In this document: one piece after another, positions 1 to 9,422 of the stretch | How the letters are laid out: every line of letters starts with the position of its first letter | Numbering within the stretch: position 1 is the stretch's first letter | Source of the DNA: Planctomycetota bacterium | Lineage (GTDB): Bacteria > Planctomycetota > UBA1135 > UBA2386 | DNA length: 58,048 bases | Direction of reading: 5' to 3' | Assembly (NCBI GenBank): GCA_029936315.1 | Contig: JAPYTD010000026.1 | Span: 1 to 58,048 of the forward strand | Notes under the pieces: generated by a model | What the model was told of the DNA's origin: nothing | Databases searched by the model: none | The model's input: the letters and a program-made list of their open reading frames with translations, nothing else | Translations under genes and position numbers: made by a program

Positions 1-425
1 GTGTAGTGGCGGTAGGCCGTTGCTCCGTCGGCGCCCGCCTCGATCGCAGCCAGCACGGATGGCAGGAAGTGGCAGTGCACTTCCAGGTCAATGTCGAGGA
101 AGCCGACGATGCGGCCCTTGGCGCACAAGAACCCTTCGGTCACGGTGCCGCCACGGCCGACGTTCTTGTCGTGGTAGATCGCGCGACGATGCGGGTGGCC
201 GTCGACGAGCTTGCGGATGACCTCGGCCGTGCCGTCGGTGCTCTTGTCTTCGACGAAGATCAGCTCGTAGCTCTTGCCGATCTGTTCGAGCGTCGCGGTC
301 AGCTGCTCGACCGAGTCGACCAGATGGCCTTCTTCCATGTAGCACGCGATCACGACCGAGATCTCGGGCGGGATGGCAGACCCGGTCGCTGAGTCGCGTT
401 CTGTGCTGGCCGCTACGTCGATCAC
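1..425 (-). CDS. Family 2 glycosyltransferase, N-terminal part (runs off window)
   Basis: The minus-strand frame is open from a GTG at 425 to the window edge, giving about 141 residues of N-terminal sequence. It shows a GT-A nucleotide-sugar-binding core: strand EISVVIACYMEEG, then LIFVEDKSTDGTAE (the D-S/K-T-D-G-T signature of family 2), then DKNVGRGGTVTEG, then GFLDIDLEVH, where the D-x-D pair would bind the metal. This is the pattern of dolichol/polyprenyl-phosphate sugar transferases and related GT2 enzymes that build envelope glycans at the cytoplasmic membrane. The C-terminal part lies outside the window, so membrane segments and acceptor cannot be judged. No earlier start is in frame nearby, and a later ATG would cut the first beta strand. 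Family is confident, substrate unknown. Confidence 0.8.
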   Translation of the reverse strand, partial: MIDVAASTERDSATGSAIPPEISVVIACYMEEGHLVDSVEQLTATLEQIGKSYELIFVEDKSTDGTAEVIRKLVDGHPHRRAIYHDKNVGRGGTVTEGFLCAKGRIVGFLDIDLEVHCHFLPSVLAAIEAGADGATAYRHY

Positions 426-582
426 TGGTGGGGGCGAACCTTGTCGGGCGGGTATGGAGTCGGTGGCGTGGTGGATCGTGGCGGGAGTCCCCATGCTTTG
501 GGTGCGACGCAATCGTGGTGCGGCAGTTGTTCTTCGGCCATAGGTGGCCGCCGACTTGCTTCGAATTGGGGCTAGTCGGAGG

Positions 583-2559
583 CTACTTGCCCTGCACCTT
601 GCGCACCCAATCGGGGTACCTACGGTCGAACCGGAATACGATCATGCGCCGGGCTCGATGGCTGACTGTGAACACCTTGCGATCAAAGTCGAATGTGCCA
701 GCCTCGATCAGTGTCGGAAATTCCGGCACCAGGTCGATGGTGGTCGGGACCGCTAGAGCGTCGCCGAGGAACGACTCGCCAAACAGGAGCCGCGCGATGT
801 CGAATCGATGCGCTTGCTCGGGGTTCTTGGCTAAGAACCGCACGACATCGAGCCGACCGAACGCTTCGCTCGGCTTGCTGTGGTCCTTGCATATACAGCA
901 CAGGTAGCCATTTGCCGTGAACAGCGTGACCCGGAAGAACGGTCCCTTCACCCCGGGCATCGTCAGGCCAAACGAATCGCGATCGGTGAGTTTGATGTCG
1001 CGGTAGGTCTCGATCAGCGGCATCAGGCGGTCCGTCGTGATGTCGAGCGCATCGTGGCTATCGCCGGCAATCACCAGTTCGGGCAGTGGCGCTGGCTCCG
1101 GTGCGCGGCCGAGTGCGGTTGGATCCGGGAACCACCACGTCGAGCCTGCCGGCAACGCGAACGGCGGTTCGCCATCCACATCGATGCGGAAGGCTCCCGG
1201 AGATTGTAGCAGTGGCCTCAGCGCGAACAACGGAACCGGTGTAACGCAGAACGGTGGCTGCAGCATGCGGTCGATGCCAAAGTGCAATTGCACCGCCGTC
1301 GACTTCAGGTTGCTGTGTGGCAGTCCCGCGACGAACATCGGGCCGTCAGGCACATCCTTGGCTTCACGCAACAACGCCGCGTGCATCTTGGAGGATTGCT
1401 GGTCGGCCCGGAACTGCTCACTGCGTACGGCAATCAGCGGCCACAACCAGGCAATCGCGATGGCGATCACCAGCCAGCGGCCAGCGCTGGCGAGCAAGCC
1501 AACGAGCGCGACGCTGGGCAGGTAGTAGTAGCGCAGGCTGTGTGGGCTGTCGGCCGTCCAGAACGTCACCATCGGTGCCATTGCGCAGACAAACGCGAGC
1601 AGGGTCAGCACCGATCGGCGTGGTCGTGTTGTCAGCCCGAGCAGCAAGGCGATGGCGATCGGCGTGCCGGCGCCAACCAAGAACGACCACGTTGGCACGG
1701 TGGCATTCGCGTCCTGTATCCCAATCCACTTCAGCGGCACCAGCAGGTTGCACACGATTGTGCCCAGCGCCGCGACCTTCGCCACGGCGTCCCCGACGAA
1801 CGCGCTCAGGTCGTATTCGGGCGGCAGGCTGCTGGCGTCGTAGCCGCCGAACTTGCCCAGCACCAGCAACCGGAACGGCAGGTAGGCGGCGAATAGTGCC
1901 CAGATCGGCCAGCTCATGCGCACAGCGTCGCGGGCATTCTTGGCAACTGTCTTAGCCCGACTCTGCATCAGGCCGAGCCACGTGCATAGCGGCGGCACGG
2001 CGAACGCCAGTTCTTTGCTCATCAACGCCAACGCGGTTGCGACCACGGCAGGCCAGTGGGAGGCGTGATCGCCGGCTGCCCGCCGTTCGTTGGTGCGCAG
2101 GAACAGCACCAACGCGAGCAGGCACCAGACGGTTGTATGGCTGTCGACGCGGCCGACGGCCCAGGCAATCGAACCGACGTGGCTGGGCATGATCGCCCAC
2201 AGGAAGGCGGCGCCAAACGCCTGGCCGTCGCTGAGGAACCGGCGCCAGATCAGCGCCACGAGCAGCGTGCTGCAGCCGTGCGCGACGACGTTGCTGCAGT
2301 GCCCTAGGGGCGGCCAAACGCCGCCGATCGTTTGGTCGAACCAGAAGCTGAGCGTGATCAATGGGCGATAGAATGACCACACGTCGGTGGCACCATACTG
2401 CGGTGCGATCAGGTCGGACGCGGCGCGGCCGAAGTGCTGCGAATACGCAATAGCGATGAAGTCGTCGCTTGCCCAGTACGCGCCGATGGGCCACCAGGCT
2501 GCCATTGCCACGACTGGCAAGAGCCAGAACCACCGGGGCATCGCTGTCATATCGCGCAC
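583..2559 (-). CDS. Polytopic membrane protein, GT-C glycosyltransferase-like
   Basis: The product has 658 residues. The first ~400 carry about ten hydrophobic segments (for example WFWLLPVVAMAAWWPIGAYW and TPIAIALLLGL), followed by a soluble C-terminal region of ~250 residues. The first loop contains SDDFIAIAYSQHFG and YRPLITLSFWFD, similar in layout to the acidic first loop of GT-C enzymes that use polyprenyl-linked sugars. That is a topology argument rather than a clear family match. It follows the GT2 gene on the same strand, 157 bp downstream. The GTG start at 2559 is chosen because a GGAGG lies 12 bases upstream; an ATG at 2550 is possible. Likely role: envelope glycan assembly or a planctomycete membrane protein of unknown function. 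Confidence 0.65.
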   Translation of the reverse strand: MRDMTAMPRWFWLLPVVAMAAWWPIGAYWASDDFIAIAYSQHFGRAASDLIAPQYGATDVWSFYRPLITLSFWFDQTIGGVWPPLGHCSNVVAHGCSTLLVALIWRRFLSDGQAFGAAFLWAIMPSHVGSIAWAVGRVDSHTTVWCLLALVLFLRTNERRAAGDHASHWPAVVATALALMSKELAFAVPPLCTWLGLMQSRAKTVAKNARDAVRMSWPIWALFAAYLPFRLLVLGKFGGYDASSLPPEYDLSAFVGDAVAKVAALGTIVCNLLVPLKWIGIQDANATVPTWSFLVGAGTPIAIALLLGLTTRPRRSVLTLLAFVCAMAPMVTFWTADSPHSLRYYYLPSVALVGLLASAGRWLVIAIAIAWLWPLIAVRSEQFRADQQSSKMHAALLREAKDVPDGPMFVAGLPHSNLKSTAVQLHFGIDRMLQPPFCVTPVPLFALRPLLQSPGAFRIDVDGEPPFALPAGSTWWFPDPTALGRAPEPAPLPELVIAGDSHDALDITTDRLMPLIETYRDIKLTDRDSFGLTMPGVKGPFFRVTLFTANGYLCCICKDHSKPSEAFGRLDVVRFLAKNPEQAHRFDIARLLFGESFLGDALAVPTTIDLVPEFPTLIEAGTFDFDRKVFTVSHRARRMIVFRFDRRYPDWVRKVQGK

Positions 2560-2670
2560 GGTCTAAGCCTACCTCCAACTCTCGCTGCGTCGCGTGGAGA
2601 TCGCCAAGGTTGTCGATTGGGTGTTTCGCGCCAGACACGGCGCTGAGTCTCAGGTAACTTGCTCGCCGTC

Positions 2671-3150
2671 ATGGGCCAACCGATTATTGACCTCGAGAGC
2701 ATCGACCTGACCAAGGACGTCATTTCCGATGAGGAGCTGCGGCGCTGCCTGCCGCACTCCGATGAGTTCCAGCTGCTCGATGGCATCTGCCATCTCGACC
2801 GCGAGAACAACATCGCCGTTGGCTACAAGGATTGGGGCGAAAACCCGTGGTGGGCCAGGGGTCACATCCCCGGCCGTCCGTTGATGCCGGGCGTGTTGAT
2901 GATCGAAGGCGGTGCCCAGATTGCGACGTTCCTCGTCAAGCAGCAGAACGCATGGGCGAGCGAACAGTTGATCGGTCTGGCCGGTATCGATGACGTGCGC
3001 GTGCGCGGCCAGATCGTGCCGCCGGCGCGGGTTTACTTCATCAGCAGTATCCAGAAGATCAGTGGTCGACGCCTGGCCCGTATGAACGCGCAAGTGTTCT
3101 GCAACGGCGGGATGACCATGGAGATGGTCGTCATGGGCGCGATGATGTAG
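2671..3150 (+). CDS. FabZ-like 3-hydroxyacyl-ACP dehydratase (hotdog fold)
   Basis: The 159-residue single-domain product matches the length of FabZ/FabA-type dehydratases. The active-site strand and helix are recognisable as HIPGRPLMPGVLMIEGGAQ: the histidine and the P-G-x-P-x-M-P-G-V-L run are FabZ hallmarks, and the glutamate after MI is the second catalytic residue. FabZ normally has E-A-x-A-Q; here it is E-G-G-A-Q. The preceding LPHSDEFQLLDGI fits the FabZ substrate-channel region. It would dehydrate 3-hydroxyacyl-ACP in fatty acid or lipid A acyl-chain synthesis. It is monocistronic, divergent from the membrane-protein gene upstream and convergent with the next gene. The ATG at 2671 is preferred over a TTG at 2659. 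A specialised FabZ paralogue is equally possible. Confidence 0.75.
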   Translation: MGQPIIDLESIDLTKDVISDEELRRCLPHSDEFQLLDGICHLDRENNIAVGYKDWGENPWWARGHIPGRPLMPGVLMIEGGAQIATFLVKQQNAWASEQLIGLAGIDDVRVRGQIVPPARVYFISSIQKISGRRLARMNAQVFCNGGMTMEMVVMGAMM

Positions 3151-3154
3151 GAGG

Positions 3155-3188
3155 TGTGCGCCCGGCGATTCTGTGTGCCGGCGATTCT
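3155..3188. repeat. Imperfect tandem duplication, ~16-17 bp, two copies
   Basis: Two copies sharing the core ccggcgattc(tg) lie head to tail in the short spacer between two convergent genes. This is one of many such duplications in the window. Confidence 0.6.
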
Positions 3189-3194
3189 GAGGCC

Positions 3195-4406
3195 CTAGCG
3201 CCTGCGACGCAGCGGCCGCACGAGCTTGAAGTCGCGCCGCATCGGCTGCTGATGCGCACGCAGCGTCAGTTGCCGGTCGATGCGCTGCCAGCCGAGCTTC
3301 TGCACGGTCAATTGCCACGTGCCTGGCAGCAGGCGGGAGAACCGCAGGTTGCCGCCGTTGTCGGTGGTGCCCTCCAGTTCGAGTAGCTTGCGTCGGTCGG
3401 TTGCGGTTGCGGTGACCGTGACGCCTGGGATCCCGTAGCCGAGTTTGTCGCTGACGCGCACGTCGACCTGCACGCCTCGCTCAATCGTAATGACGTGACC
3501 TTGGCCTTGGATCTTGCGGCCGAAGTTGCGCGTGCCGGGTTGCACCATCACGCGGTCGATTTCGCCAAACGGTTGGCCCTTCAACGTCGTGACCAGTTCG
3601 TATTGGCCGGCGAGCACGTTGTCGAAGACGACGCTACCGAAGTTGTCGGTGGTGCCGCTGAGACGCGGTCGACCGTTGGGCAAACCGATCGGGCGCAGCA
3701 ACAAGTCGATGTCCGGGTATGAGCCGGAGTCCTGGTCGCGCAACAGGATCGAGAACGGCACGCCGGGTGTGATCGCCAGCACGATGTCGTGCAGCGGCTC
3801 TTCCTTGGTGACCGACACAATGCGCTGGCTACCATTGAGGTTGGCGGTGTGCAGCGTGACGCGATACGGATGGTTGGAGAACGGCACGTCCCGGACCTCG
3901 AAGGTCGGCGTGCCCTCGCCCCGGTGCACCTTGGCATAAAAGCGGTGCGGTGCCCTGTAGGCCGCCTTCTCGCCGTTGTCGTCCGTCGCAGTGCCGCTTG
4001 CAGTGGCCCCGCTGCCGCGCTCAAACGGGTTGCGCATCTCTTCGACGATGACCGTGATGGAGCCGAGTTTGTCTAGCACGGACACGGCCAGTTGCACATC
4101 GCCGCGAATCACGCCGGAGGTCCAGCCTTCGGTGTTGTCCTGCACGCGGTCGGCGGTCGCGAGACCAACCGGGCCATGTTGGCTCTTTTGGAACGTTCCC
4201 TCGGCGGCGATAGGGTTGCGTTGCTCGCCGGTGGCGACTGCCGGCACAGTGTCGCCGGAAAGATCGGCGCCGGAAGAGTCGGTGCCGGAAAGATAATCGC
4301 CCGGAGGGAGCTCGATGGCCTGGGCGGCCTTGCTGAAGAGCGCCATGCCAGCGGCGGCACCGAGGCAGAGGGTTGCAATCAGAATTGAGAGCTTGCGGAT
4401 GTTCAT
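3195..4406 (-). CDS. Exported protein with carboxypeptidase-regulatory-like repeats
   Basis: The 403-residue product starts with an N-terminal export signal (basic MNIRK, then a hydrophobic stretch through about residue 30, ending in AAQA). A low-complexity Ser/Gly/Asp segment follows at residues 37-52. At least two Ig-like carboxypeptidase-regulatory units are visible: one around GTTDNFGSVVFDNVLAGQY and one around GTTDNGGNLRFSRLLPGTW. Each has the G-T-T-D-x-x-G-x-x-x-F pattern and the later P-G-x-Y/W pattern of that fold. The C-terminus is strongly basic (RPLRRRR). It probably acts outside the cytoplasm as a structural or adhesive protein; no catalytic domain is seen. It lies 222 bp downstream of the kinase gene on the same strand. 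Function is unassigned. Confidence 0.7.
   Translation of the reverse strand: MNIRKLSILIATLCLGAAAGMALFSKAAQAIELPPGDYLSGTDSSGADLSGDTVPAVATGEQRNPIAAEGTFQKSQHGPVGLATADRVQDNTEGWTSGVIRGDVQLAVSVLDKLGSITVIVEEMRNPFERGSGATASGTATDDNGEKAAYRAPHRFYAKVHRGEGTPTFEVRDVPFSNHPYRVTLHTANLNGSQRIVSVTKEEPLHDIVLAITPGVPFSILLRDQDSGSYPDIDLLLRPIGLPNGRPRLSGTTDNFGSVVFDNVLAGQYELVTTLKGQPFGEIDRVMVQPGTRNFGRKIQGQGHVITIERGVQVDVRVSDKLGYGIPGVTVTATATDRRKLLELEGTTDNGGNLRFSRLLPGTWQLTVQKLGWQRIDRQLTLRAHQQPMRRDFKLVRPLRRRR
4251..4295. repeat. Three 15-bp tandem units inside the exported-protein gene
   Basis: Three diverged 15-bp copies (4251-4265, 4266-4280, 4281-4295) share the core cgccggaa/gccggaa. On the minus strand they encode the Ser/Gly/Asp low-complexity segment after the signal peptide, so unit length keeps the reading frame. 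Confidence 0.7.
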
Positions 4407-4628
4407 TGAGCGACTGCGCCGTCACATGGGGTTGTCCGCATGCTGGTGCGGCACGTTGAATAGTAACCCAATTCGGTGGGGCAACAGGTTCGGGAACTGC
4501 TTCGCGGGCGGTTGGGTCTCAGATCAGGAGGGAATCGCATCTGTGATCCCAGCCGTGGCGGCCTTGCTGTCGGCAGTTCTGGCCTTGGCGCCAGCCCTTT
4601 CCGTGGCTCGCTGGCCCGGCTCGCGATG

Positions 4629-6575
4629 CTATTGCGGCTTGTCCTTCTTGGGCGACTTTTGGCCCTTCGGTCCTTCGTCGAGCGCGTTGAGCACTTGGTC
4701 CACCGCGCCGAGGAAGCTGCTGAGGCCGTCGAGGTCGACCGGCGGTGGTTCGGTCGTCGGCTTTTGGCTCTTGTCTGGTTGCATGCGCTGGGCCAGGGCA
4801 TGCTCGCGCTGGCTCTCTGCCGGCAGGCCGTTGCGCGCGAACATCTTGGCGGCTTCGAGGTGCACCAGGATGTTGCCGTCGTGTTGCTCGAGCGCCGAAC
4901 GCATTGCCACCAACGCCTCGGGAATCGAGTCATCGATTTCTAGCAGACGCGCCCGCGCGACCGCTGCGCGCGCGTAGTCATCGCCGACCGGCAAAAGGAT
5001 CTCTTCGACGCGGCCGAGCGCGGCTTGCCGTTCGTGCGAGGTGGCCTGCGCCGCGAAGTCGAGCAGCAGTTCGGCGACGAGCGTGCGCGTCTGCGCGCTC
5101 GGGTCGAGTTGCAGCAGGCTGGTCAGGTCCATTTGCATGCGCCGCAGCGAGGCGATGCCGCCATGCTGCCGCAACGCGTCGATACGAAAGTGAAGGACCT
5201 CGGGCGATGGCGAATCGCGTAGGCGCTCAGCGGTGTCGAAGTCGAAGATCGCCTCGGCGTAGCGGTGCAGTCGGTGGTGGGCGCGGCCACGAACGAACCA
5301 TGCGGCCGCGATACCGTCATCGCGCGCGATCGTCTTGGACGCCACGGCGGCTGCCTGCGTCAACAGGTCGATGCGTTCTTCCTGCGATCGCGGCCGATCC
5401 TGATCGTCCCGTGGTGTCGAAGCTAGCGCCAACAGGCGCTTGGCATTGCCCAGTTCGCGTTGGGTCTCGTTGTGGCTAAGTTCGGTAACCAGAATCGCGC
5501 CGCCGGTGCCGAGGATCAGCACAGCGGATGCGAGCACCGTGATCAACGGCCGCCTGGCACACCAGCGCAGGCTGCGGCGGGCAATGCCGGGACGGCGCGC
5601 GAGCACACGGTCGCCGGCGAGGAAGCGTTCGAGGTCGGCGGCGAGTTCGAGTGCCGAGCCGTAGCGATGCGCCGGGTCGCGCGACATCGCCTTCTCGATG
5701 ATCGCCTCGACGGCAAATGGCAGGTCGCGTCGCAGCCGGCGCGCCGGCAGCGGGTCTCGTTCGGTGAGGGCCTTGAGCACACCTTGCGCGGTCGGCTCGT
5801 CGAACGGCGGCTTGCCGGTGACCAGCGCGTAGAGCGTTGCGCCGAGGGCGTAGACGTCGGCGAGCGTGCTGGCCGCCTGGGTGCCGCCGAGCACGATCTC
5901 CGGCGCCATGTACATCGGCGTGCCGACGATTGCGCCGCTCTCGGTCATCGAACCGGTGCCGGTTTCGCGCGCCAGGCCGAAGTCGGTGATCGCGATGCGC
6001 AGGCTGTCTAGGCTGCCACCCTCACGGGCGGCGGGTTCTTCTTCGTCGCGCAACATCAGGTTGCCGGGCTTGATGTCGCGGTGCACGACGCCGTGGTCGT
6101 GGGCAAACTGCAGGGCGCGGCCGACCTTCGCGGCAATGGCGCACGCGTGCTGTACTGGCAGCGGTCCGACCTTCAGGCGTTCTTCGAGCGTGACTCCTGC
6201 GACGAACTCCATCGCAAACCAGTGCAGCCGACCCTTCCGTCCCTGGTCGAGGAAGCGCACGATGTCGGGGTGCTTGATCCGCGCCATGATCTGGCCTTCG
6301 CGCAAGAAGCGGGCTAGCGCGCGTTCGGTCAGGGTCAGGCTCGGTGGCAACACCTTGAGAGCGACGGTGGTTGGTCTGTTCTCGTTGGGCGTCCGGTACT
6401 TCGCCTCAAACACGATGCCCATGGATCCCTTGCCGACTTCGCGAACGAACTCAAACTGCGGCAGCTCGCGCGCGAGGGTCTCGGGCGCGAACGTGTAGAA
6501 GTCGCGCGCCAAGCCGAAGTCGGGCTGGCCTGCGGCGTTATCGGCAGGCTTGTCTGAGGGGTTCCCTTCGGTCAC
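4629..6575 (-). CDS. Membrane-anchored Ser/Thr protein kinase with TPR-like C-terminus
   Basis: A Hanks-type kinase domain occupies roughly residues 41-310 of 648. It has the glycine loop [11 protein letters not shown] (near 48-58), ATP-binding lysine in VALKVLPP (K74), catalytic loop HRDIKPGN (D167), DFG at 198-200 and the activation segment [10 protein letters not shown] single membrane segment, [16 protein letters not shown], lies near residues 343-365, so the kinase should be cytoplasmic and the rest on the other side. That C-terminal part is helical and TPR-like, with pairs such as [20 protein letters not shown]. The GTG start at 6575 overlaps the TGA of kdsA by 3 bases, which implies translational coupling. 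Substrates are unknown. Kinase identity is very confident. Confidence 0.9.
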   Translation of the reverse strand: MTEGNPSDKPADNAAGQPDFGLARDFYTFAPETLARELPQFEFVREVGKGSMGIVFEAKYRTPNENRPTTVALKVLPPSLTLTERALARFLREGQIMARIKHPDIVRFLDQGRKGRLHWFAMEFVAGVTLEERLKVGPLPVQHACAIAAKVGRALQFAHDHGVVHRDIKPGNLMLRDEEEPAAREGGSLDSLRIAITDFGLARETGTGSMTESGAIVGTPMYMAPEIVLGGTQAASTLADVYALGATLYALVTGKPPFDEPTAQGVLKALTERDPLPARRLRRDLPFAVEAIIEKAMSRDPAHRYGSALELAADLERFLAGDRVLARRPGIARRSLRWCARRPLITVLASAVLILGTGGAILVTELSHNETQRELGNAKRLLALASTPRDDQDRPRSQEERIDLLTQAAAVASKTIARDDGIAAAWFVRGRAHHRLHRYAEAIFDFDTAERLRDSPSPEVLHFRIDALRQHGGIASLRRMQMDLTSLLQLDPSAQTRTLVAELLLDFAAQATSHERQAALGRVEEILLPVGDDYARAAVARARLLEIDDSIPEALVAMRSALEQHDGNILVHLEAAKMFARNGLPAESQREHALAQRMQPDKSQKPTTEPPPVDLDGLSSFLGAVDQVLNALDEGPKGQKSPKKDKPQ

Positions 6576-7417
6576 GGGGTGCGCACGGCCTCCTGCACCC
6601 GTTGCAGCTGGCTCAGCACGGGAGCCAGTTCTTCGAGGCGCAGCATGTTGGGGCCGTCACTCGGCGCGTTGTCCGGATCTTCGTGCACTTCCATGAATAG
6701 TCCGTCTACGCCGCAAGCAACCGCCGCCCGTGCCAAGAACGGAACCCTGGTCCGGTCGCCACCAGTCGAGGTGCCAGCTCCACCGGGCCTTTGCACCGAG
6801 TGGGTCGCATCAAAGATCAACGGTTGGCCGAAGCTGCGCATGGTCGGGAAACCGGTGAAGTCGACGACCAACGTACGGTAGCCGAACGACGTGCCGCGCT
6901 CGGTCAGCATGACGTTCGGGTTGCCGGCCTGTTGCACCTTGGTCACGATGTTCAAAGTGTCCTCGGGCGCGAGGAACTGACCCTTCTTGACGTTGACAAC
7001 GCAGCCGGTGGCGGCGGCGGCGAGCAGCAGGTCGGTTTGGCGGCACAGAAACGCAGGAATCTGCAAGCAGTCGACGACTTCCGCAGCGATCGCGCATTGG
7101 CTCGCGTCGTGCACATCCGTCAGAACCGGCACGCCGAAGGTGGTCTTCACTTCGGCGAGGATCGCGAGGCCTTCGTCGATGCCCGGGCCGCGGAACGCTG
7201 TACCTGAGGTGCGATTGGCCTTATCAAAGCTGCTCTTGAACACGACCGGCACGTTGGCTTTTTGGGCGATCTTGGTGATGGCGTCGGCGTGCCGCAGGGT
7301 GTGGTCACGGCTTTCGATGACGCATGGGCCGGCAATCAGCGCGAATCCATTCGCGCCGCCGAAACCAACACTTCCGACATTTACTTCAGCTACAGGAGAT
7401 TCGGTCATTGGGCGCAT
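6572..7417 (-). CDS. kdsA: 3-deoxy-8-phosphooctulonate (KDO-8-P) synthase
   Basis: The 281-residue product matches KdsA in length and order of motifs. [12 protein letters not shown] is the phosphoenolpyruvate-binding strand; [14 protein letters not shown] is the conserved K-x-S-x-D-K-A-N-R segment binding arabinose 5-phosphate; [23 protein letters not shown] and [11 protein letters not shown] follow; the end has [11 protein letters not shown] and [16 protein letters not shown]. It condenses PEP with arabinose 5-phosphate, the committed step toward KDO for the LPS inner core, so the organism has an outer membrane with LPS-type glycolipid. The gene is divergent from the exported-protein gene and its stop overlaps the start of the kinase gene. 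ATG 7417 is used; ATG 7408 is an alternative. Confidence 0.93.
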   Translation of the reverse strand: MRPMTESPVAEVNVGSVGFGGANGFALIAGPCVIESRDHTLRHADAITKIAQKANVPVVFKSSFDKANRTSGTAFRGPGIDEGLAILAEVKTTFGVPVLTDVHDASQCAIAAEVVDCLQIPAFLCRQTDLLLAAAATGCVVNVKKGQFLAPEDTLNIVTKVQQAGNPNVMLTERGTSFGYRTLVVDFTGFPTMRSFGQPLIFDATHSVQRPGGAGTSTGGDRTRVPFLARAAVACGVDGLFMEVHEDPDNAPSDGPNMLRLEELAPVLSQLQRVQEAVRTP

Positions 7418-7544
7418 GTTACAGAGGAGATGGGCTGGGAAGCGTGTTGATTCCTCTCCAGTCTCAGTGTGGTGTGGCGAGTAGCTACAAAGATGAGATC
7501 AGGCAGTCTGCGGGGTTCGGCGTTTCGCTGGTAGTCTGTTGGTA

Positions 7545-9377
7545 ATGCCCATGCCCCAAGGGTTCTTCGCTCGCCTCTCTATGCCGGTTCTGGCGATCAG
7601 TCTTTGCTGCGTCGCAACAGAGGAACTGCGCTCGCAGTGCTTCTTGGCGAGCGGCAATGCGCAGACACTGATGCCCGAGAGCCCGACCTACTCGGCCAAC
7701 GATGAGGGCATGAGTGCGGAGCTGCCGTTGGGCTTTACGTTCCCGATGGCGGGAGCCTTGGTGACGATCACGCATTGCGTAATCGACTCGAACGGCGAGG
7801 TGTATCTGACCGATGGCCAGGGCGTCGTCAACCCGTCCAACTTCGGCACGTCGGCGTTGGCGACACTGCGTGGCGGCGCTTTGGGTTCGGCGCGCGTCAT
7901 GGCGATGGGCGGCGACAACGATGGGCCGCACCCGTCGTCGCAGGTGCTCGTCGACAGTTCTGTGCCTGGTGAGTGCAAGGTGACCTGGGTGGATTGGAGT
8001 CGCTTCGGTGCCAACCAGGATTGGGATTGCAGCGTTACATTGTTTGCCAGCGGCAACATCCGGTTCGACTACTCGCAAGGCTTCACCGGCTTCAACATCT
8101 GGGACTACGTCGGCGTGTCGATCGGCAACGACGTTGGCAACCAGTTGGTTGTGCCGAGCGATCTCGTCGCCGGTGGGCATTCGGGCACGCTCGGCCTTGT
8201 CTACGAAAACACCTGGCCGCTGTTCGATCTTGAGCACAGCTCGATCACGTTTGTGCCGAACGGTCTTGGTGGCTACAGCTTCTCACGCACCTGCTTCCAG
8301 GTACCTGCCAACCACATCAGTTACGGCGCCGGCTGCTACGACGTGCCGCTGCAGTGCATCTACGAGTGGTTTGCGACACCGGCTGCGGCGGCGATGGCTT
8401 TGCAAGGCCAGGCGTTGACGTTCACGCCGTCTGGCGATGGCTACTTGGTGGCGAATGGTGGCGCCAGTTATGTCGCCCCGTCGGCGGCTGCGAGCAACCT
8501 GTTGCTCGGCGACGAGGACGAGGCGAACGTGACCCCGACTATGCCGTTCCCGCACGTGGCCGGATTGGTGCCGACGATGTCGGTTTGCTCGAACGGCTTC
8601 GTCAACATGGGGCCGACTGGCGGCAACACCGTGCTGGCCCATGGTTCGACCTTTGACATGGTGCATTCGACGGTGGCGTCGTTCCGTAGCAACGCGGACT
8701 TCGATCCATCGGCCAACGGCGACGTGCTCGTCGAAGAGATCGGCGCCGTGTTGTTCGTGACCTGGCGCGATGTATTCCGCTTCGGTGGCACTGTTCCCGA
8801 GCGGCTGCAGATGCAGTTCGATCTGATCACTGGGCGCGTCGCCATTGTCTGGGACCAACTGACGACTGCAGCCGGCAGTTCGATGGTCGTCGGCTACGCC
8901 CCTGGCCCGTCGTTGGATCCGGGCGCAACGGATCTGTCGGCGGCACTGCCAGTCACGACCAGAAAGGACATGCTGGCACTGCGCATGACTGCTTCGCCGC
9001 CGCCGCTCTCGACGCCGGTCGCCGGCACGCAGGTGCTCTACCAGATCGACAATATCCCGGACGCGAACGCCAACTCGGGCGTGTTCTTTGGGATGATAAT
9101 GCTGTCGTTGTTCCCGCTGCAGCCGCCGCACGATCTCACCGCGATCGGTATGCCCGGTTGTCGCCTGCAGGTTGCCACCATGGACGTTACGCTGCCCTTC
9201 CTCGGCAATTCGCCGAGCCAGACGGCGGTGCTACCGTTGCCGCCAGCCGTGCCGGCGGGCGTGCAGCTATTCGCCCAAGCCGTAGCCTTCGTGTTCCCCG
9301 CCAGCCTGCCCAACGGTCAAAACGCGTTTGGCGCGGTGACCAGCAACGGCGTGCGCAGCCTGATCAACTCGTTCTGA
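7545..9377 (+). CDS. Large exported protein with lineage-typical C-terminal motif
   Basis: The 610-residue product begins with a signal peptide (hydrophobic core around MPVLAISLCCVA, likely cleaved near residues 25-30). The body contains two similar blocks. Each has a P-F-x-F/M strand (LGFTFPM; TMPFPHVAG), an S/D-N-G segment, then a T-W-V/R-D strand (VTWVDWSRFG; VTWRDVFRFG) followed by a 'viewed as beta-sheet' region. This indicates an internal duplication of a beta-rich domain. The last ~60 residues (PLPPAVPAGVQLFAQ, then ASNG-like TSNG near the end) match the C-terminal segment that recurs in many exported proteins of some planctomycetes. No enzyme motif was found. TTG 7539 is an alternative start. 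Likely cell-surface or secreted, function unknown. Confidence 0.75.
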   Translation: MPMPQGFFARLSMPVLAISLCCVATEELRSQCFLASGNAQTLMPESPTYSANDEGMSAELPLGFTFPMAGALVTITHCVIDSNGEVYLTDGQGVVNPSNFGTSALATLRGGALGSARVMAMGGDNDGPHPSSQVLVDSSVPGECKVTWVDWSRFGANQDWDCSVTLFASGNIRFDYSQGFTGFNIWDYVGVSIGNDVGNQLVVPSDLVAGGHSGTLGLVYENTWPLFDLEHSSITFVPNGLGGYSFSRTCFQVPANHISYGAGCYDVPLQCIYEWFATPAAAAMALQGQALTFTPSGDGYLVANGGASYVAPSAAASNLLLGDEDEANVTPTMPFPHVAGLVPTMSVCSNGFVNMGPTGGNTVLAHGSTFDMVHSTVASFRSNADFDPSANGDVLVEEIGAVLFVTWRDVFRFGGTVPERLQMQFDLITGRVAIVWDQLTTAAGSSMVVGYAPGPSLDPGATDLSAALPVTTRKDMLALRMTASPPPLSTPVAGTQVLYQIDNIPDANANSGVFFGMIMLSLFPLQPPHDLTAIGMPGCRLQVATMDVTLPFLGNSPSQTAVLPLPPAVPAGVQLFAQAVAFVFPASLPNGQNAFGAVTSNGVRSLINSF

Positions 9378-9422
9378 CGCCGCTTTTGTTCTGCGCCTGA
9401 ACATGCAACCATACCGACCGGC

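Noticed and set aside
6-392. Open plus-strand frame at the left edge
   Set aside because: It is antisense to the GT2 gene, whose family motifs are unmistakable on the minus strand.
1037-1955. Several long plus-strand frames opposite the polytopic membrane protein
   Set aside because: Arg/Ser/Pro-rich shadow composition with no motifs; the minus frame has regular membrane segments.
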